Below, one piece after another: positions 22,336-34,195 of a DNA stretch of 64,000 nt (position 1 is its first letter; every line of letters begins with the position of its first letter). Origin of the DNA: Neoarius graeffei (lineage: Eukaryota; Chordata; Actinopteri; Siluriformes; Ariidae); contig NC_083578.1 of assembly GCF_027579695.1 (NCBI RefSeq), positions 4,878,460-4,942,459 on the forward strand, in the 5' to 3' direction. Below the pieces are notes generated by a model. It was not told where the DNA came from, did no database searches, and saw only the letters and a program-made list of their open reading frames with translations. A program made the translations under genes and the position numbers.

Positions 22336-22926
22336 TATACCAGCGAATTCTAAAGGAAAATGTCAGGACATCTGTCCATAAAATGAACCTCAAGAGAAGG
22401 TGGGTCATGCAGCAAGACAACAACCCTAAGCACACAAGTCATTCTACCAAAGAATGGTTAAAGAAGAATAAAGTTAATGTTTTGGAATGGCCAAGTCAAA
22501 GTCCTGACCTTAATCCGATCAAAATGTTGTGGAAGGACCTGAAGCAAGCAGTTCATGTGAGGAAACCCACCAACATCCCAGAGTTGAAGCTGTTCTGTAC
22601 GGAGGAATGGGCTAAAATTCCTCCAAGCCGGTGTGCAGGACTGATCAACAGTTACCACAAACGTTTAGTTGCAGTTATTCCTGCACAAGGGGGTCACACC
22701 AGATACTGAAAGCAAAGGTTCACATACTTTTGCCACTCACAGATATGTTGTATTGGATCATTTTCCTCAATAAATAAATGACTAAGTATAAGATTGTCTC
22801 ATTTGTTTAACTGGGTTCTCTTTATCTACCTTTAGTACTTGTGTGAAAATCTGATGTTTTATGGTCAGATGTATGCAGAAATCTAGAAAACTCTAAAGGG
22901 TTCACAAACTTGCAAGCACCACTGTA

Positions 22927-23377
22927 TTTGCCTGTGTTTGTTATTAGTCAGTAAAATATCAGTCACATGTTTAAATGTATAGCTGGATAATTATGAAGTT
23001 GCTCTCCCGCTTGAACACTTCCTGTCATAGAGCTCTAACCCGGAAGCACAAAGCCCGTGCCCTGCCCGTAAATCACTGCTCGCATTTGTACAAAAAACAC
23101 ATTATCAAAATGATAAATGAACACGCCTTGAGAAGCAAAGAAAAAAAAAACAAGTGTTTCCAGGCAAAACAAACCTCGCCCAGTAGCACTTACGATGAAT
23201 ATAACGGAAGATATCACGAAAAAATTATTTTGGCCTTTTTGGTGACCTTGTGTGTGGACATACTTGGCCAATAAACATGGTTCTGACTGATTCTCTGCTG
23301 CTCTCAGCCAATCAGGACACACTGCGCTGCTCTCAGCCAATCAGGACACACCGTGCTGCGCAATTGTTACACTCATA
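22927..23377. other. Short flank with a 28-bp tandem duplication
   Basis: Two copies of 'ctgctctcagccaatcagga' plus flanking bases sit at about 23297-23352. Otherwise no feature. Confidence 0.5.
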
Positions 23378-24077
23378 GGCTACGTTTACATTAGACCATA
23401 TCTGTCTCATTTTCTTCGCGGATGCACTGTCCGTTTACATTAAACCGCCTGGAAACGCCGGGAAACGGGAATCCGCCAGGGTCCATGTATTCAATCCAGA
23501 TCGTGTCAGCTCCGGTGCTGTGTAAACATTCAGAATACGCGGATACGCTGTGCTGAGCTCTAGCTGGTGTCTCATTGGACAACGTCACTGTGACATCCAC
23601 CTTCCTGATTCGCTGGCGTTGGTCATGTGACGCGACTGCTGAAAAACGGTGCGGACTTCCGCCTTGTATCACCTTTCATTAAAGAGTATAAAAGTATGAA
23701 AATACTGCAAATACTGATGCAAATACTGCCCATTGTGTAGTTATGATTGTCTTTAGGCTTGCCATCCTTCCACTTGCAAGTAGTAAGTGATATGCGCTGG
23801 GATCACACACACAGCGGCTCAGTCCCGAATCGTGGCTCGTGCACTTCACTCGCGTGCTCTGTGAGCTGCGCAGGGCCGGAGTGCGCACCCTCCAGAGGGC
23901 ACTCGCTGTTCAGGGCGGAGTGATTCGGAGCGCAGGATGCCTGCGGAGCCGAGCGTATCCGTGTATTGGCGTTGCTATGTGCACGCGAATCGTGTATTGG
24001 TGTTGCTGTGTGCACACTAATCGTTTTAAAAACGTTAATCTGATGATCCGCTGATACGGTCTAATGTAAACATGGGC
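23378..24077. mobile_element. hAT-like non-autonomous element
   Basis: The left end 'ctacgtttacattagacc' and the complement of the right end 'ggtctaatgtaaacatggg' form imperfect terminal inverted repeats of about 25 bp. The flanks ttacactc and ttacattc differ at one base and may be an 8-bp target duplication. No transposase is encoded. The superfamily is an inference from the TSD length. Confidence 0.6.
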
Positions 24078-24254
24078 TTACATTCTTTCAGCATGATGAC
24101 ATAACCTACCGCCTCTATATGAAGCAGTGGCCACAAAAACCTTGACTGGATGACCCCCAAAATGTTGGAGGTTCTATTTGAAACCAATGTCCATCTATCC
24201 TGAAAGTTTCATGAAGATTGTTCCAGCTGTTTTCCTGTAACATCAAAGAGAGAA

Positions 24255-25973
24255 GGGTCATTCCACGTCAATTCAACCGGGGCCCACGCACTTAGGTCTC
24301 AAAAAATTCTGAAAAAAAAAAAAAAAAAAAAAAAATCACCAGATGTACCCATGTTACCTAGGAGAAACACTAAATGTATTTGAATGTAAGATGTATACTT
24401 TCCATGTTACAGCCATTCTTACTGGGGGAGGAGGGTGTCAATTTTGTTCAGACTTTTTTTTTTTGTCAAAGTTCACAAGCCCACAGCTCAAGAACTAAAC
24501 CATGTAGGAGGCTCAAATTTTGCATGCTGGTACATAAATAGGAATAGTATGTAGCAAAACTGTCATTTTGGGTCTGGATGGTCCTGCATGGTCATAGCAC
24601 TCCCTCAAAGATGATCAAAATTTTATTGGAGTTTTTGGCTGTGCTCTGTTTAGGCCTTCAGAAGACACATTTTTACCCAACATAGGCTCTTGATTTTTTT
24701 CCCCTTATTGAGATAAGTAGAAACACTCTCAAAAAAAAAGCAATAAACAGAAAGGAAACTCTATCAGTGTTTGAACAGAAGACCTCACAAGTCTGACAAA
24801 TCATTTTGGATGTCATTTTCAGAGCACCGTAACACCTTGTGGGAATGTGCGCAGATTTTTAAAAATATTTTCTTCTTTATTCTCCATGATCCCTTCTTTT
24901 GAAAAACACCAATTTGGCTTGTCTTACTCAAATCTCTCTTTATTTTCCACCCTGAACATGGGCAAAATGCACCATTGAGAGCAATATGTTTTCTATAAAA
25001 CATTAATGTAAAGAGTAAATAACCAAAGGCCAATTTTGCCCTGACATGATCACCTGAGAGTGCCTGTGCAGGGGTGGAGGGATCCTTTTCAATGATTCAG
25101 TGATTTTAGGGGCACCTGTGGTTACTCTCAATATCAGAATCATTGAAATTGAAAAGGATCCCTCCACCCCTGCACAGGCACGCTCAGGTGATCATGTCAG
25201 GGCAAAATTGTCCTTTGGTTATTTACTCTTTACATTAATGTTATAGAAAACGTATTGCTCTCAATGGTGCATTTTGCCCATGTTCAGGGTGGAAAATAAA
25301 AAAGAAAGATTCGAGTAAGACAAGCCAAATTGGTGTTTTTCAAAAGAAGGGATCATGGAGAATAAAGAAAAAAAATTTTAAAAAAATCTGCGCACATTCC
25401 CACAAGGTGTTATGGTGCTCTGAAAATGACATCCAAAATGATTTGTCAGACTTGTGAGGTCTTCTGTTCAAACACTGATAGAGTTTCCTTTCTGTTTATT
25501 GCTTTTTTTGAGAGTGTTTCTACATCTCAATAAGGGAAAAAAAAAATCAAGAGCCTATGTTGGGTAAAAATGTGTCTTCTGAAGGCCTAAACAGAGCACA
25601 GCCAAAAACTCCAATAAAATTTTGATCATCTTTGAGGGAGTGCTATGACCATGCAGGATCATCCAGACCCAAAATGACAGTTTTGCTACATACTATTCCT
25701 ATTTATGTACCAGCATGCAAAATTTGAGCCTCCTACATGGTTTAGTTCTTGAGCTATGGGCTTGTGAACTTTGAGACCAAAAAAAAAAGAGTCTGAACAA
25801 AATTGACACCCTCCTCCCCCAGTAAAACTGGCTGTAACATGGAAAGTATACATCTTACATTCAAATAAGTTTACAGTGTTTCTCCTAGGTAACATGGGTA
25901 CATCTGGTGATTTTTTCAGAATTTTTTGAGACCCAAGTGCGCAGGCCCTGGTTGAATTGATGTGGAATGACCC
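24255..25973. mobile_element. 1.7-kb fold-back element (near-perfect palindrome)
   Basis: The left arm starts gggtcattccacgtcaattc and the right arm ends with its complement (gaattgatgtggaatgaccc). The arms (about 840 bp each) correspond base for base apart from scattered differences and A/T-run length changes. Examples are the block gggggaggagggtgtcaatt near 24426 with its mirror near 25810, and ggtggagggatcc near 25073 with its mirror near 25160. The axis is at about 25114, with a loop of roughly 40 bp. No coding capacity. The RNA would form a very long hairpin. Confidence 0.88.
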
Positions 25974-26186
25974 AGAAAGAAAGCAAAGAAAGAAACCCCA
26001 CCAAAAAGAATCCCTCTCCCCCTGGTGAACTCCGTCCCGGGGTGAGGTAAAATTATTCATTATAACTGTATTAAACACTTCGCCACGCTTTAACACCGGA
26101 AGTGGAGAAAAAAAAAAAGCAACATAAACATTATTAGCATTGCTGCTGTTCACATTTGCATGTAGTAAAATAAAGTATATAACATA

Positions 26187-27705
26187 TGTTAAGCCTCAAG
26201 AATGTAGCTGACTACGCCACCCCTTATTATCTCAACACCGGCTGAAGATACCAAAACAAGGGGACCAAGTTCCTAATAAAATACACGGACTCAAGTTTAG
26301 AAAAAAAGTATCAACATACAATCTTTATTAATAAATAGATTTAAAAGTCCACTAAGTGCAGTTAAACATAGTCTGTATATTAAATGGGCAAAAAGAAAAA
26401 ACAAAACAAAACGATACATCAACAAAAGGAGAGAAAAAAAAAGGGACCCCCAGACCTGGAAGGCCGCTGAGCATAAGGAGAAGAAGCACCAGTGAGACGC
26501 CAGGGTCCTAATACCACAATTATGGTGTGAACATATTTCAAGTCACACTTAGTGCTACACACTGGTCTGTTACACACTTGAATTCACCTTTAATGACACT
26601 TGTTTGTCGCACACTAGAATTCACAGTTAGTGCTACACACTTGCTTTACCACACACTTAATGCTAGACCTAGTTTGTTACACACTTGAACTCACACTTGG
26701 TGACACACTTGGGTTCACACTTAATACTACAAACTTGGGTATGCACTTGGTGAACCTTTACACATTAAGTGCTAAGGACAGAGAGCTTCACACAATGACA
26801 CTGCAAACCCTTCAATCATCATCACACGGTGCACATCAAGATAGGAAACCCCAACCCGTCAATGGAGCTTCTCACGTTAGGCAACCCTATGCACCAGCGA
26901 CAGATGGTAACAGGTAAAGGGAGAGGACGAGACATAACAAAGAAAGAAAAATACAAAACCACTCTAGCCTGCAGCATACGATACTCAAAGCTTAACAGCG
27001 CTACACTACACTGAAACCAGCTCACAGGCTAGAGGAAAAACAAACAAAAAAATAAAGAATCCACGACCCATGAGCAGCACCACATTCACACATACATTCA
27101 CATGCTAAAAAGAACAGCAGCTAGCAATGTGCCATAGCTGCATAGACCTATAAAATCAAAACACACAAATGACTACAAATATTCTAAAACAAACCAACTT
27201 CATGTGTGTACACATCTACACAGGCACAGTCATAACAATAGAAACATTTTCAGGACTAATATCACATACCTGGCCTAGTCTTAACAGCATATGCCAGAAG
27301 TTAGACCTGAAGATACATCAGTTTCAACACTGAGGCAGCTATCCATGTCCACACTGATTCAGAGGAGTTTGAGCCAGCCACGCCCGCTTCCCCATACACT
27401 AAACCACACAGACAAACACATGCTTAACCCACTGCTTGTCAGTGAAAATAAACCAAAAATGGAAATAGTGAAAGCATACCTGAAGCAAAAGCAACCTCCT
27501 CAAACAAACACCACCGAGTGTGCTAGCCAGGTCCTATGCTAACGTGAGGACCCCAAGTGCTTTTATGGTCCCCTTAGGTGGCCTGATCAATGCCTATCCT
27601 AAACCCTCTGTTAGTGACCCAAACCAGAGGAAGAGGAGGCAAGAGAGAGAAAGAGAAATACAGTGGTAGTCACTACCAAACCCTAAGCATGGCCCACAGG
27701 CTACA
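26187..27705 (-). repeat. Ty3/Gypsy 3' LTR
   Basis: 1519 bp. Read on the - strand it starts TGTAGCCTGTGGGCC and ends GGCTTAACA (TG...CA). About 26530-26760 holds short direct repeats of 'cacacttgaattcacactta' type. A 4-bp flank CATA (26183-26186) recurs at 36079-36082. Confidence 0.88.
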
Positions 27706-27761
27706 ATCCACCCCCCCCAAATGAATCGGCGGCCCGATGATGGCAGCTGGACAGGACTCAA

Positions 27762-30700
27762 TTACCCTTCGACATCTTGGCTTCCCTGCTCTTCAACCTG
27801 GATGGCGACCGTTCTGGGAAGATGGTAAGGGTTAGAGTGCTGGCCTGCTGTTGTCCTAGATGACCGTCGCAAAGCCTGGCTTGCCTCCTCCGGTGGGGCA
27901 TCATCAACCGGGGTCTGGGGCAGAGACGGGTCAAAGATGTCCTGGGACTGATCTGGATACAGGCCGACCACTCCGATGGCATCCTCCTCCTCTGGGGCGA
28001 CAGGGTTGGTAGACCCATCTGTTTGCCTCATGGGGGGGGGGGGAAGACCTGCCACTGCCCCCGGTTGTGAGCCTTCAGGAACTGCCCGTAGCTCAGAACG
28101 ATGCATCTGACGAGCTGGCCCATCTCTGTTTACAGGGACCACGATGTATACTGCTCCATTGTCCACAGGCCTCTGCACTACCTGGAACACAGCAGGGTTC
28201 CAGTGGTCCTGGATCTTGTTGTGCCCCAGTGTATGATTATGCAAGTACACCAACTGACCAGCATCCAGACCAGGATCATTCACAGTGTCGTTATGCTTCT
28301 GATTGTGGTGGTTGGCCAGCTCGGCTGATCTTTGATGGACATGTTTTTGGGTCACTCTCACACTCCGCTCATGTTGTACCCACTCTTCCACAGTGCCAAC
28401 GCCATCCACATCACCCCCTGTCCTGAGCAGGAAATCCACAGGCAACCTTGGATGATGCCCAAACATCAGGTAATACAGGGTATGACCAGTGGTCTGATGT
28501 GGTGTGGTGTTATATGCAAAGGTCAACTGTGGCAAATGTTGGGGCCAGTGTCGTTTCTCAGCTGGAGGAAGGGTCCGCAAGAGGTCATGTAAGGTGCGGT
28601 TGAATCTTTCACACTGCCCGTTGCCCTGTGGATGGTAAGGCGGGGTCCTGCTTTTCTGGATGCCGTAGAGCTGGCACAGCTGTTGGATCAGCATACTTTC
28701 AAAGCTTCGTCCCTGGTCTGAATGGATGCGGGCTGGGGGACCGAAGCGATGAAACCACTGCTGAACCAACATCCGGGCAACAGTAGAGGCCCTTTGGTCC
28801 CGGGTGGGGATTGCCTGGGTATACTTAGTGAAGACATCTGTTAAAATCAACACATTCTCCCGGCCATCGCTAGCAGGTTCCAACAGGGTAAAGTCAATAG
28901 CAAGGATCTCGTTAGGCCGGGTTGCTTGTAACATTCCCCAGTAGGCCCGAACCTTTGGCTGGACAGCCTTGCCCAGGACACACCGCTGACACTGCTGACA
29001 CCACCTCTCAGCGTCTCTCACCATGTTTGGCCAAAAAGCATCGACCACAGAGGAGTTGGACAGTCCTTTCTGTGCCCTGATGCCCTTGGTTGTCATGGAC
29101 GCTACACAGCATTTCCTCTTGCAAACACTGGGGGAGTAGCAGTTGAAGAGTTTCGGCTCCCCCCCCGAGGCATAGACCAGTCGGTACAGGACTTCTTCCC
29201 ACTGAGTTAGGCGGTCCCATTGGCGCAGCAGTGTCTTACTGGGGCCTGACAGCAACTCCCGCTCCTCAGCCCGTGGATGTCTCCCTTCCTTAAAGAATTT
29301 ACGAACTGGGCCGATCACAGGGTCCACCTCCTGCAGCTGGCTCAGATCTTGCATTGTGCGACCTGGTAGTGCTACCACTTCCTCACACTGAGCATCAGCA
29401 ATAGATGGTAGGGAGGTGTCCATCAACGCCCCCAGCAACGGGACTTCTGTCCCACCGGTGAACTGCTCCAGGTACTGCCGAGATAATGCATCTGCATTGC
29501 CATTGCTTCTTCCTGGGTGGTACTTGATCGAGAAGCTGAAAGAGGCCAGTTGGGCAGCCCACCGCTGTTCAATCGCTCCAAGCTTGGCAGTCTGGAGATG
29601 ACTAAGAGGATTATTGGTCAAGATGGTAAAATGACTTCCAATTAAGTACTCTCTGAATTTCAGTGACTGCCCACTTCAAAGCAAGAAGTTCAAGCTTCAT
29701 TGAACTGTAGTTCTCCATATTTCTTTCGGTGGGTTTTAGCCCTCTGCTGGCAAACGCAATTGGCCACACCTTTCCTTCATGCTCTTGAGAGAGGACTGCT
29801 CCAAGGCCTCCATGGCTCGCATCAATTTCAAGAATAAAAGGCTTTTTAAAAATCAGCATAAGCCAACACTGGTGCTGAAGTCAACTTCTTTTTCAAGACC
29901 TGAAAAGCATTTTCACATGCCTCGTCCCAAGCAGTCAAAAGGGGGATGGGGGGGGTCTTTCCGTTCTGCCGTGGCCCACTGAGTCTGCCCACAAGGCAAT
30001 GCAGAAGGGCCGAGATCTTGGAGAAGCCTTCTACAAATCTTTGGTAATAACTGGCAAAGCCAAGGAATGACCTCAACTCTGCCAGGTGGCCTGGGCGCCT
30101 CCACTCCTTCACTACCTCTATCTTCGTCGGGTCGGTAGAAACCCCCTCAGCAGAAACTACGTGTCCAAGGTAATGGATTTGAGGCTGAAAGAACTGACAC
30201 TTGGACAATTTGACCTTCAAGTTCTGCTTCTGCAGTTGGGCAAACACTCCCTCCAGTCGTTTCAGATGTTCCTCAACAGTTGCCTAAAAGACAATTACAT
30301 CGTCCAGGTACAGAAGGACAGACTGGTAGTGCTGGTCCCCGAAAATGTGCTCCATAAGGCACTGGAACGTGCCAGGTGCATTGCATAACCCAAACGGCAT
30401 TCGGTTAAACTCAAAAAGGCCAAATGGGGTACAAAAGGCAGTCTTCGACTTGTCAGCTTCCGCAACGGGGACTTGGTTATAGCTGCTGGCAAGATCGAGG
30501 GTGGAAAACCACCTTACCCCAGAAAACGCATCTAGAGACTCCTCTATCCTTGGAAGGGGATAGGCATCACGACGAGTTTGAGTTCAACTGACGATAGTCC
30601 ACACACAGGCGAAGACCTCCATCATTCTTTGTTACGAGGGCGATGGGTGAAGAGTATGGACTGCAACTTTCCCTTATGATTTGACTATCCAGTAACTGTT

Positions 30701-31822
30701 GGATATGATCCATAACAGTCTCATACTGGGAAGGGGGAATTCTTCGATAGGGCTGACGGACTGGGACATCGTCGACCAAGGGGATCTCGTGAGCCATCAA
30801 TGAGGTACAACCTAAAGCCCCATCACCCTTAGAAAAGATGCAGTCGTACTTGGCAAAGAGGGCCTTGGCCTGGGACACTTGCTGTGGGGTTAATCCTTCA
30901 AAGGCAGGGAGCAAAGGTGGATGGGGGTCACGGTCCGAAGTGACCTCTTGAGCAGAGATGACTGCACAACAGTCCTCCCATTCTGGCTTAAGAACAAAGG
31001 ACTTGGACCCCAAAGAGGTGGCTTCGACGACTTGCACAGTACCAATGGCATGGTGCGGGGAAAGCCACACTTCAGAGCAGCCCACATTGACCACTGGGGC
31101 ATACAGGAGACCCTTCTTCGCTGCCACAAGGGTTGGAGACACCAGGACGCCCTCGGGCAGTTCTCCATCCTTGATGCACAGTGGTTCAAGAAGAAATTCA
31201 GCAGCTTCCAACTGAGGGCAGGTAACTGGAACCATAGTGAGTGTACCAGGCCCAAGACAGACTGGGGACTTCCCCTGAACCTTCACCTTAAAGGGCTTGG
31301 AAGAATGAAGGACAGCTTGAAACCTCTCACAATGCCGAAGAGCTCGTTGAGCCGCCGGACCTGCCAATTCAACCGAAGGGGACTGGAAGAGCCATGAGCC
31401 ATGCTGTTCAAAAAGAACCCTGTAGCATTCACCAAGAACATTCATACCCAGTATGCCAGGCATAGATGCTTTACGATTCTGAAGGGTCATGTTAACTGGG
31501 TCTTTGACGACCAATACCCCCCTCCCAGAGATGCATTGCCCCAGAATGACTACATCTACCTCCATGTACCCTGTGTACGGGATGTCAAGTCCATTGGCTG
31601 CCTTAAGTCCAAGCCACCTACAGTCTTTCTTCTGCATGTGACTAAAGTGCTTCTTAAAGAAACCTCTGTTACAGTTGTTACCATTGATCCAGTATCAATT
31701 AAACACAAGACTTCAACATCACCCATCATCACACTCAAAACTGGACATTTTCCCACTAACCGACCCAATGAGGATGAGCATACAGAGCCAGTGTGCTCCC
31801 CTCCCAGTGTGTGGCTCTGCAC
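27762..31822 (-). pseudogene. Gypsy pol: protease, RT, RNase H, integrase
   Basis: The protease has CLIDTGSMVTT (about 31710). RT begins YRRIPPSQYETVMDHIQ (about 30740), then a frameshift near 30570. The YLDD box is read at about 30296-30310, followed by YLGHVVSAEGVSTDP and FLGFASYYQRF. RNase H shows LEIDASHGGLGAVL. The integrase zinc region near 29060-29150 is altered by a compensating pair of frameshifts: the HDNQGHQG motif is in another frame while WCQQCQRC is in frame. The integrase core has LAIDFTLLE, IHSDQGRSFES and HPQGNGQCERFNRT (D, D, E all present), followed by a chromodomain-less C terminus. Multiple frameshifts make it non-functional. Confidence 0.9.
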
Positions 31823-31833
31823 ACTAGGGGGCT

Positions 31834-32913
31834 CTAGTTTCCCAACTGACTAGTGGAGCTCCTGGTAGAGGGAACTAAACAACTGTTGGAATCCTCCGTT
31901 AGCAAACGAAGGGCAGGCCTACTATTTCTAGGTGCAGGAACAGACTGACAATACCGTGCTATATGGCCTGGTTGATCACACTTAATACATACGGGCTGGC
32001 CATCAGATGTACATTTAAAACGCCTTGTCCTATATGGTTGGGAAGACTGTGGTTTATTAGCAGACTGCCCCAGGTGTTTAACCAGCATATCTAGTTGGGC
32101 TTGCTGTTTTAAAACCATCTCCTTTAACTCTGCCATTTCTGGTGTCTGAGCAAAAGTAGACTCACACTGAGATATACAAGAGGCCTCGTTTGTGCGCCCT
32201 GGAGCACGAGAGCCTCCATCATGGCTAGGTTGCCCCTCCTCCACCCACCTTGTAACCTCCCTCCTTACATCAAGCAAGGTCAGAGTCTCATCTGCCCTTA
32301 CCAAATGTTTAAGCTCTCTACGCAACATCTCGTACATTTTCACAGAATTGGTCTCTCAGTACAATAGCAACATTTGCAATAGAACCTTCTTTGGATTGCT
32401 TTATTTTATCCATCAGTTCCATAAGGGCATGAGAAAACTCAAATAAGGACTCACTCTCTGTTTACGGTCAAAGAAACATTGCTGCCAGTATACATAGGAC
32501 TTAGAACATCCATATACCTCTCTTAACACAGTCATAATTTGCACATGGCTTTCTCTGACAGTAAGAGGTCGATATTTGATCTCATTACAGGCCTCGCCCT
32601 CTAGATGGTCATACAAAAACAATGCTTTGTCTAAATCAGACATGTACCTCAACCGTATACAACTTTCTGCTTCTTCCAGCCACTCTTCGACAGAGAGGGA
32701 CCCTGCTGTAATGGAGCCCGAGAACATAGGGCACCACCTCTCCCAGGGTAGGTACAATGCCTGCTCCCTTCTTGCTGGTTGGGAACTACCTTCCCCAGTG
32801 GCAGGCCTCTGTCCATTTGAGAGTCTTTCATTCTCGGCTTCAAGCTGAGCCACACGTTCCTGTAGCCGTTGCATTTCCACAGTAGGTTCCACCGCGCCGT
32901 CCTCCGCGTTCAT
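31834..32913 (-). pseudogene. Gypsy gag with two frameshifts
   Basis: The start is MNAEDGAVEPTVEMQRLQ (ATG at 32913) with a coiled-coil-like LQERVAQLEAENERL. The capsid region includes WEEAES-like LEEAESCIRLRYMSD and LEGEACNEIKYRPL. The frame shifts near 32450 and again near 32330, then continues with LRRELKHLVRADETL, a CCHC knuckle CIKCDQPGHIARYC and the end ...SSTSQLGN. The N-terminal part resembles the gag of vertebrate Gypsy elements related to PNMA genes. Confidence 0.82.
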
Positions 32914-32931
32914 TGTGCTGCCAGCTGCTGT

Positions 32932-32936
<5 letters not shown>

Positions 32937-32978
<42 letters not shown>
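32937..32978 (+). repeat. (CA)n microsatellite in the Gypsy leader
   Basis: An uninterrupted CA run lies between the primer-binding site and gag of the Gypsy element. Confidence 0.95.
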
Positions 32979-32979
<1 letters not shown>

Positions 32980-34195
32980 TGCTGCTCAACGTAACCAACC
33001 CACAAAAGTTATTTGGGAATAAAAACACAAGGGAGAAAAACTTGGTTCGTCCTGCTGGCTACGCCAAATTGTTAAGCCTCAAGAATGTAGCTGACCACGC
33101 CACCCCTTGTTATCTCAACACCGGCTGAAGATACCAAAACAAGGGGACCAAGTTCCTAATAAAATACATGGACTCAAGTTTAGAAAAAAAGTATCAACAT
33201 ACAATCTTTATTAATAAATAGATTTAAAAGTCCACTAAGTGCAGTTAAACATAGTCTGTATATTAAATGGGCAAAAAGAAAAAACAAAACAAAACGATAC
33301 ATCAACAAAAGGAGAGAAAAAAAAAAGGGACCCCCAGACCTGGAAGGCCGCTGAGCATAAGGAGAAGAAGCACCAGTGAGACGCCAGGGTCCTAATACCA
33401 CAATTATGGTGCGAACATATTTCAAGTCACACTTAGTGCTACACACTGGTCTGTTACACACTTGAATTCACCTTTAAATGACACTTGTTTGTCGCACACT
33501 AGAATTCACAGTTAATGCTACACACTTGCTTTACCACACACTTAATGCTAGACCTAGTTTGTTACACACTTGAACTCACACTTGGTGACACTTGTTTGTT
33601 ACACACTTGGATTCACACTTAATACTACAAACTTGGGTATGCACTTGGTGAACCTTTACATATTAAGTGCTAAGGACAGAGAGCTTCACACAATGACACT
33701 GCAAACCCTTCAATCATCATCACACGGTGCACATCAAGATAGGAAACCCCAACCCGTCAATGGAGCTTCTCACGTTAGGCAACCCTATGCACCAGCGACA
33801 GATGGTAACAGGTAAAGGGAGAGGACAAGACAGATAACAGAAAGAAAAATACAAAACCACTCTAGCCTGCAGCATACGATACTCAAAGCTTAACAGCACT
33901 ACACTACACTGAAACCAGCTCGCAGGCTAGAGGAAAAACAAACAAACAAAAAATTAAAGCGTCCACGACCCACGAGCAGCACCACATTCACACATACATT
34001 CACACGCTAAAAAGAACAGCAGCTAGCAATGTGCCATAGCTGCATAGACCTATAAAATCAAAACACACAAATGACTCCAAATATTCTAAAACAAACCAAC
34101 TTCATGTGTGTACACATCTACACAGGCACAGTCATAACAATAGAAACATTTTCAGGACTAATATCACATACCTGGCCTAGTCTTAACAGCATATG

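Larger units (their letters stand above)
20124..22709 (+). pseudogene. Tc1-family transposase, broken
   Basis: N-terminal part 20124-20618: MAQTKEISEDLRKSVV, paired helix-turn-helix DNA-binding domain (STVRQIVYKWRKF), GRP-type hook (SGRPTKVTPRA), up to NVLWTD, the first catalytic Asp. A short deletion and frameshift follow directly. The C-terminal part resumes after the insertion (about 22338-22709): MQQDNNPKHTSHSTKEW carries the second Asp. The third position reads PIKMLW where PIEMLW is usual, so the catalytic Glu is Lys. Dead by insertion, frameshift and active-site change. Confidence 0.88.
19760..22924 (+). mobile_element. Tc1-like transposon (outer), split by a second element
   Basis: The ends 'cagtggtgcttgaaag' (19760) and their complement ending at 22924 are inverted repeats extending well beyond 40 bp, flanked by TA at 19758-19759 and 22925-22926. 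The transposase frame is interrupted by another Tc1/mariner at 20730-22335. Removing that insertion rejoins the outer sequence at TA. Confidence 0.9.

Noticed and set aside
24785-26153. Reading frames of 82 and 155 codons on the - strand
   Set aside because: They lie on the arms of the palindrome, overlap low-complexity A/T runs and show no known domain.
31401-31853. 150-codon + strand frame over the Gypsy protease
   Set aside because: It is the antisense shadow of the pol gene on the - strand.
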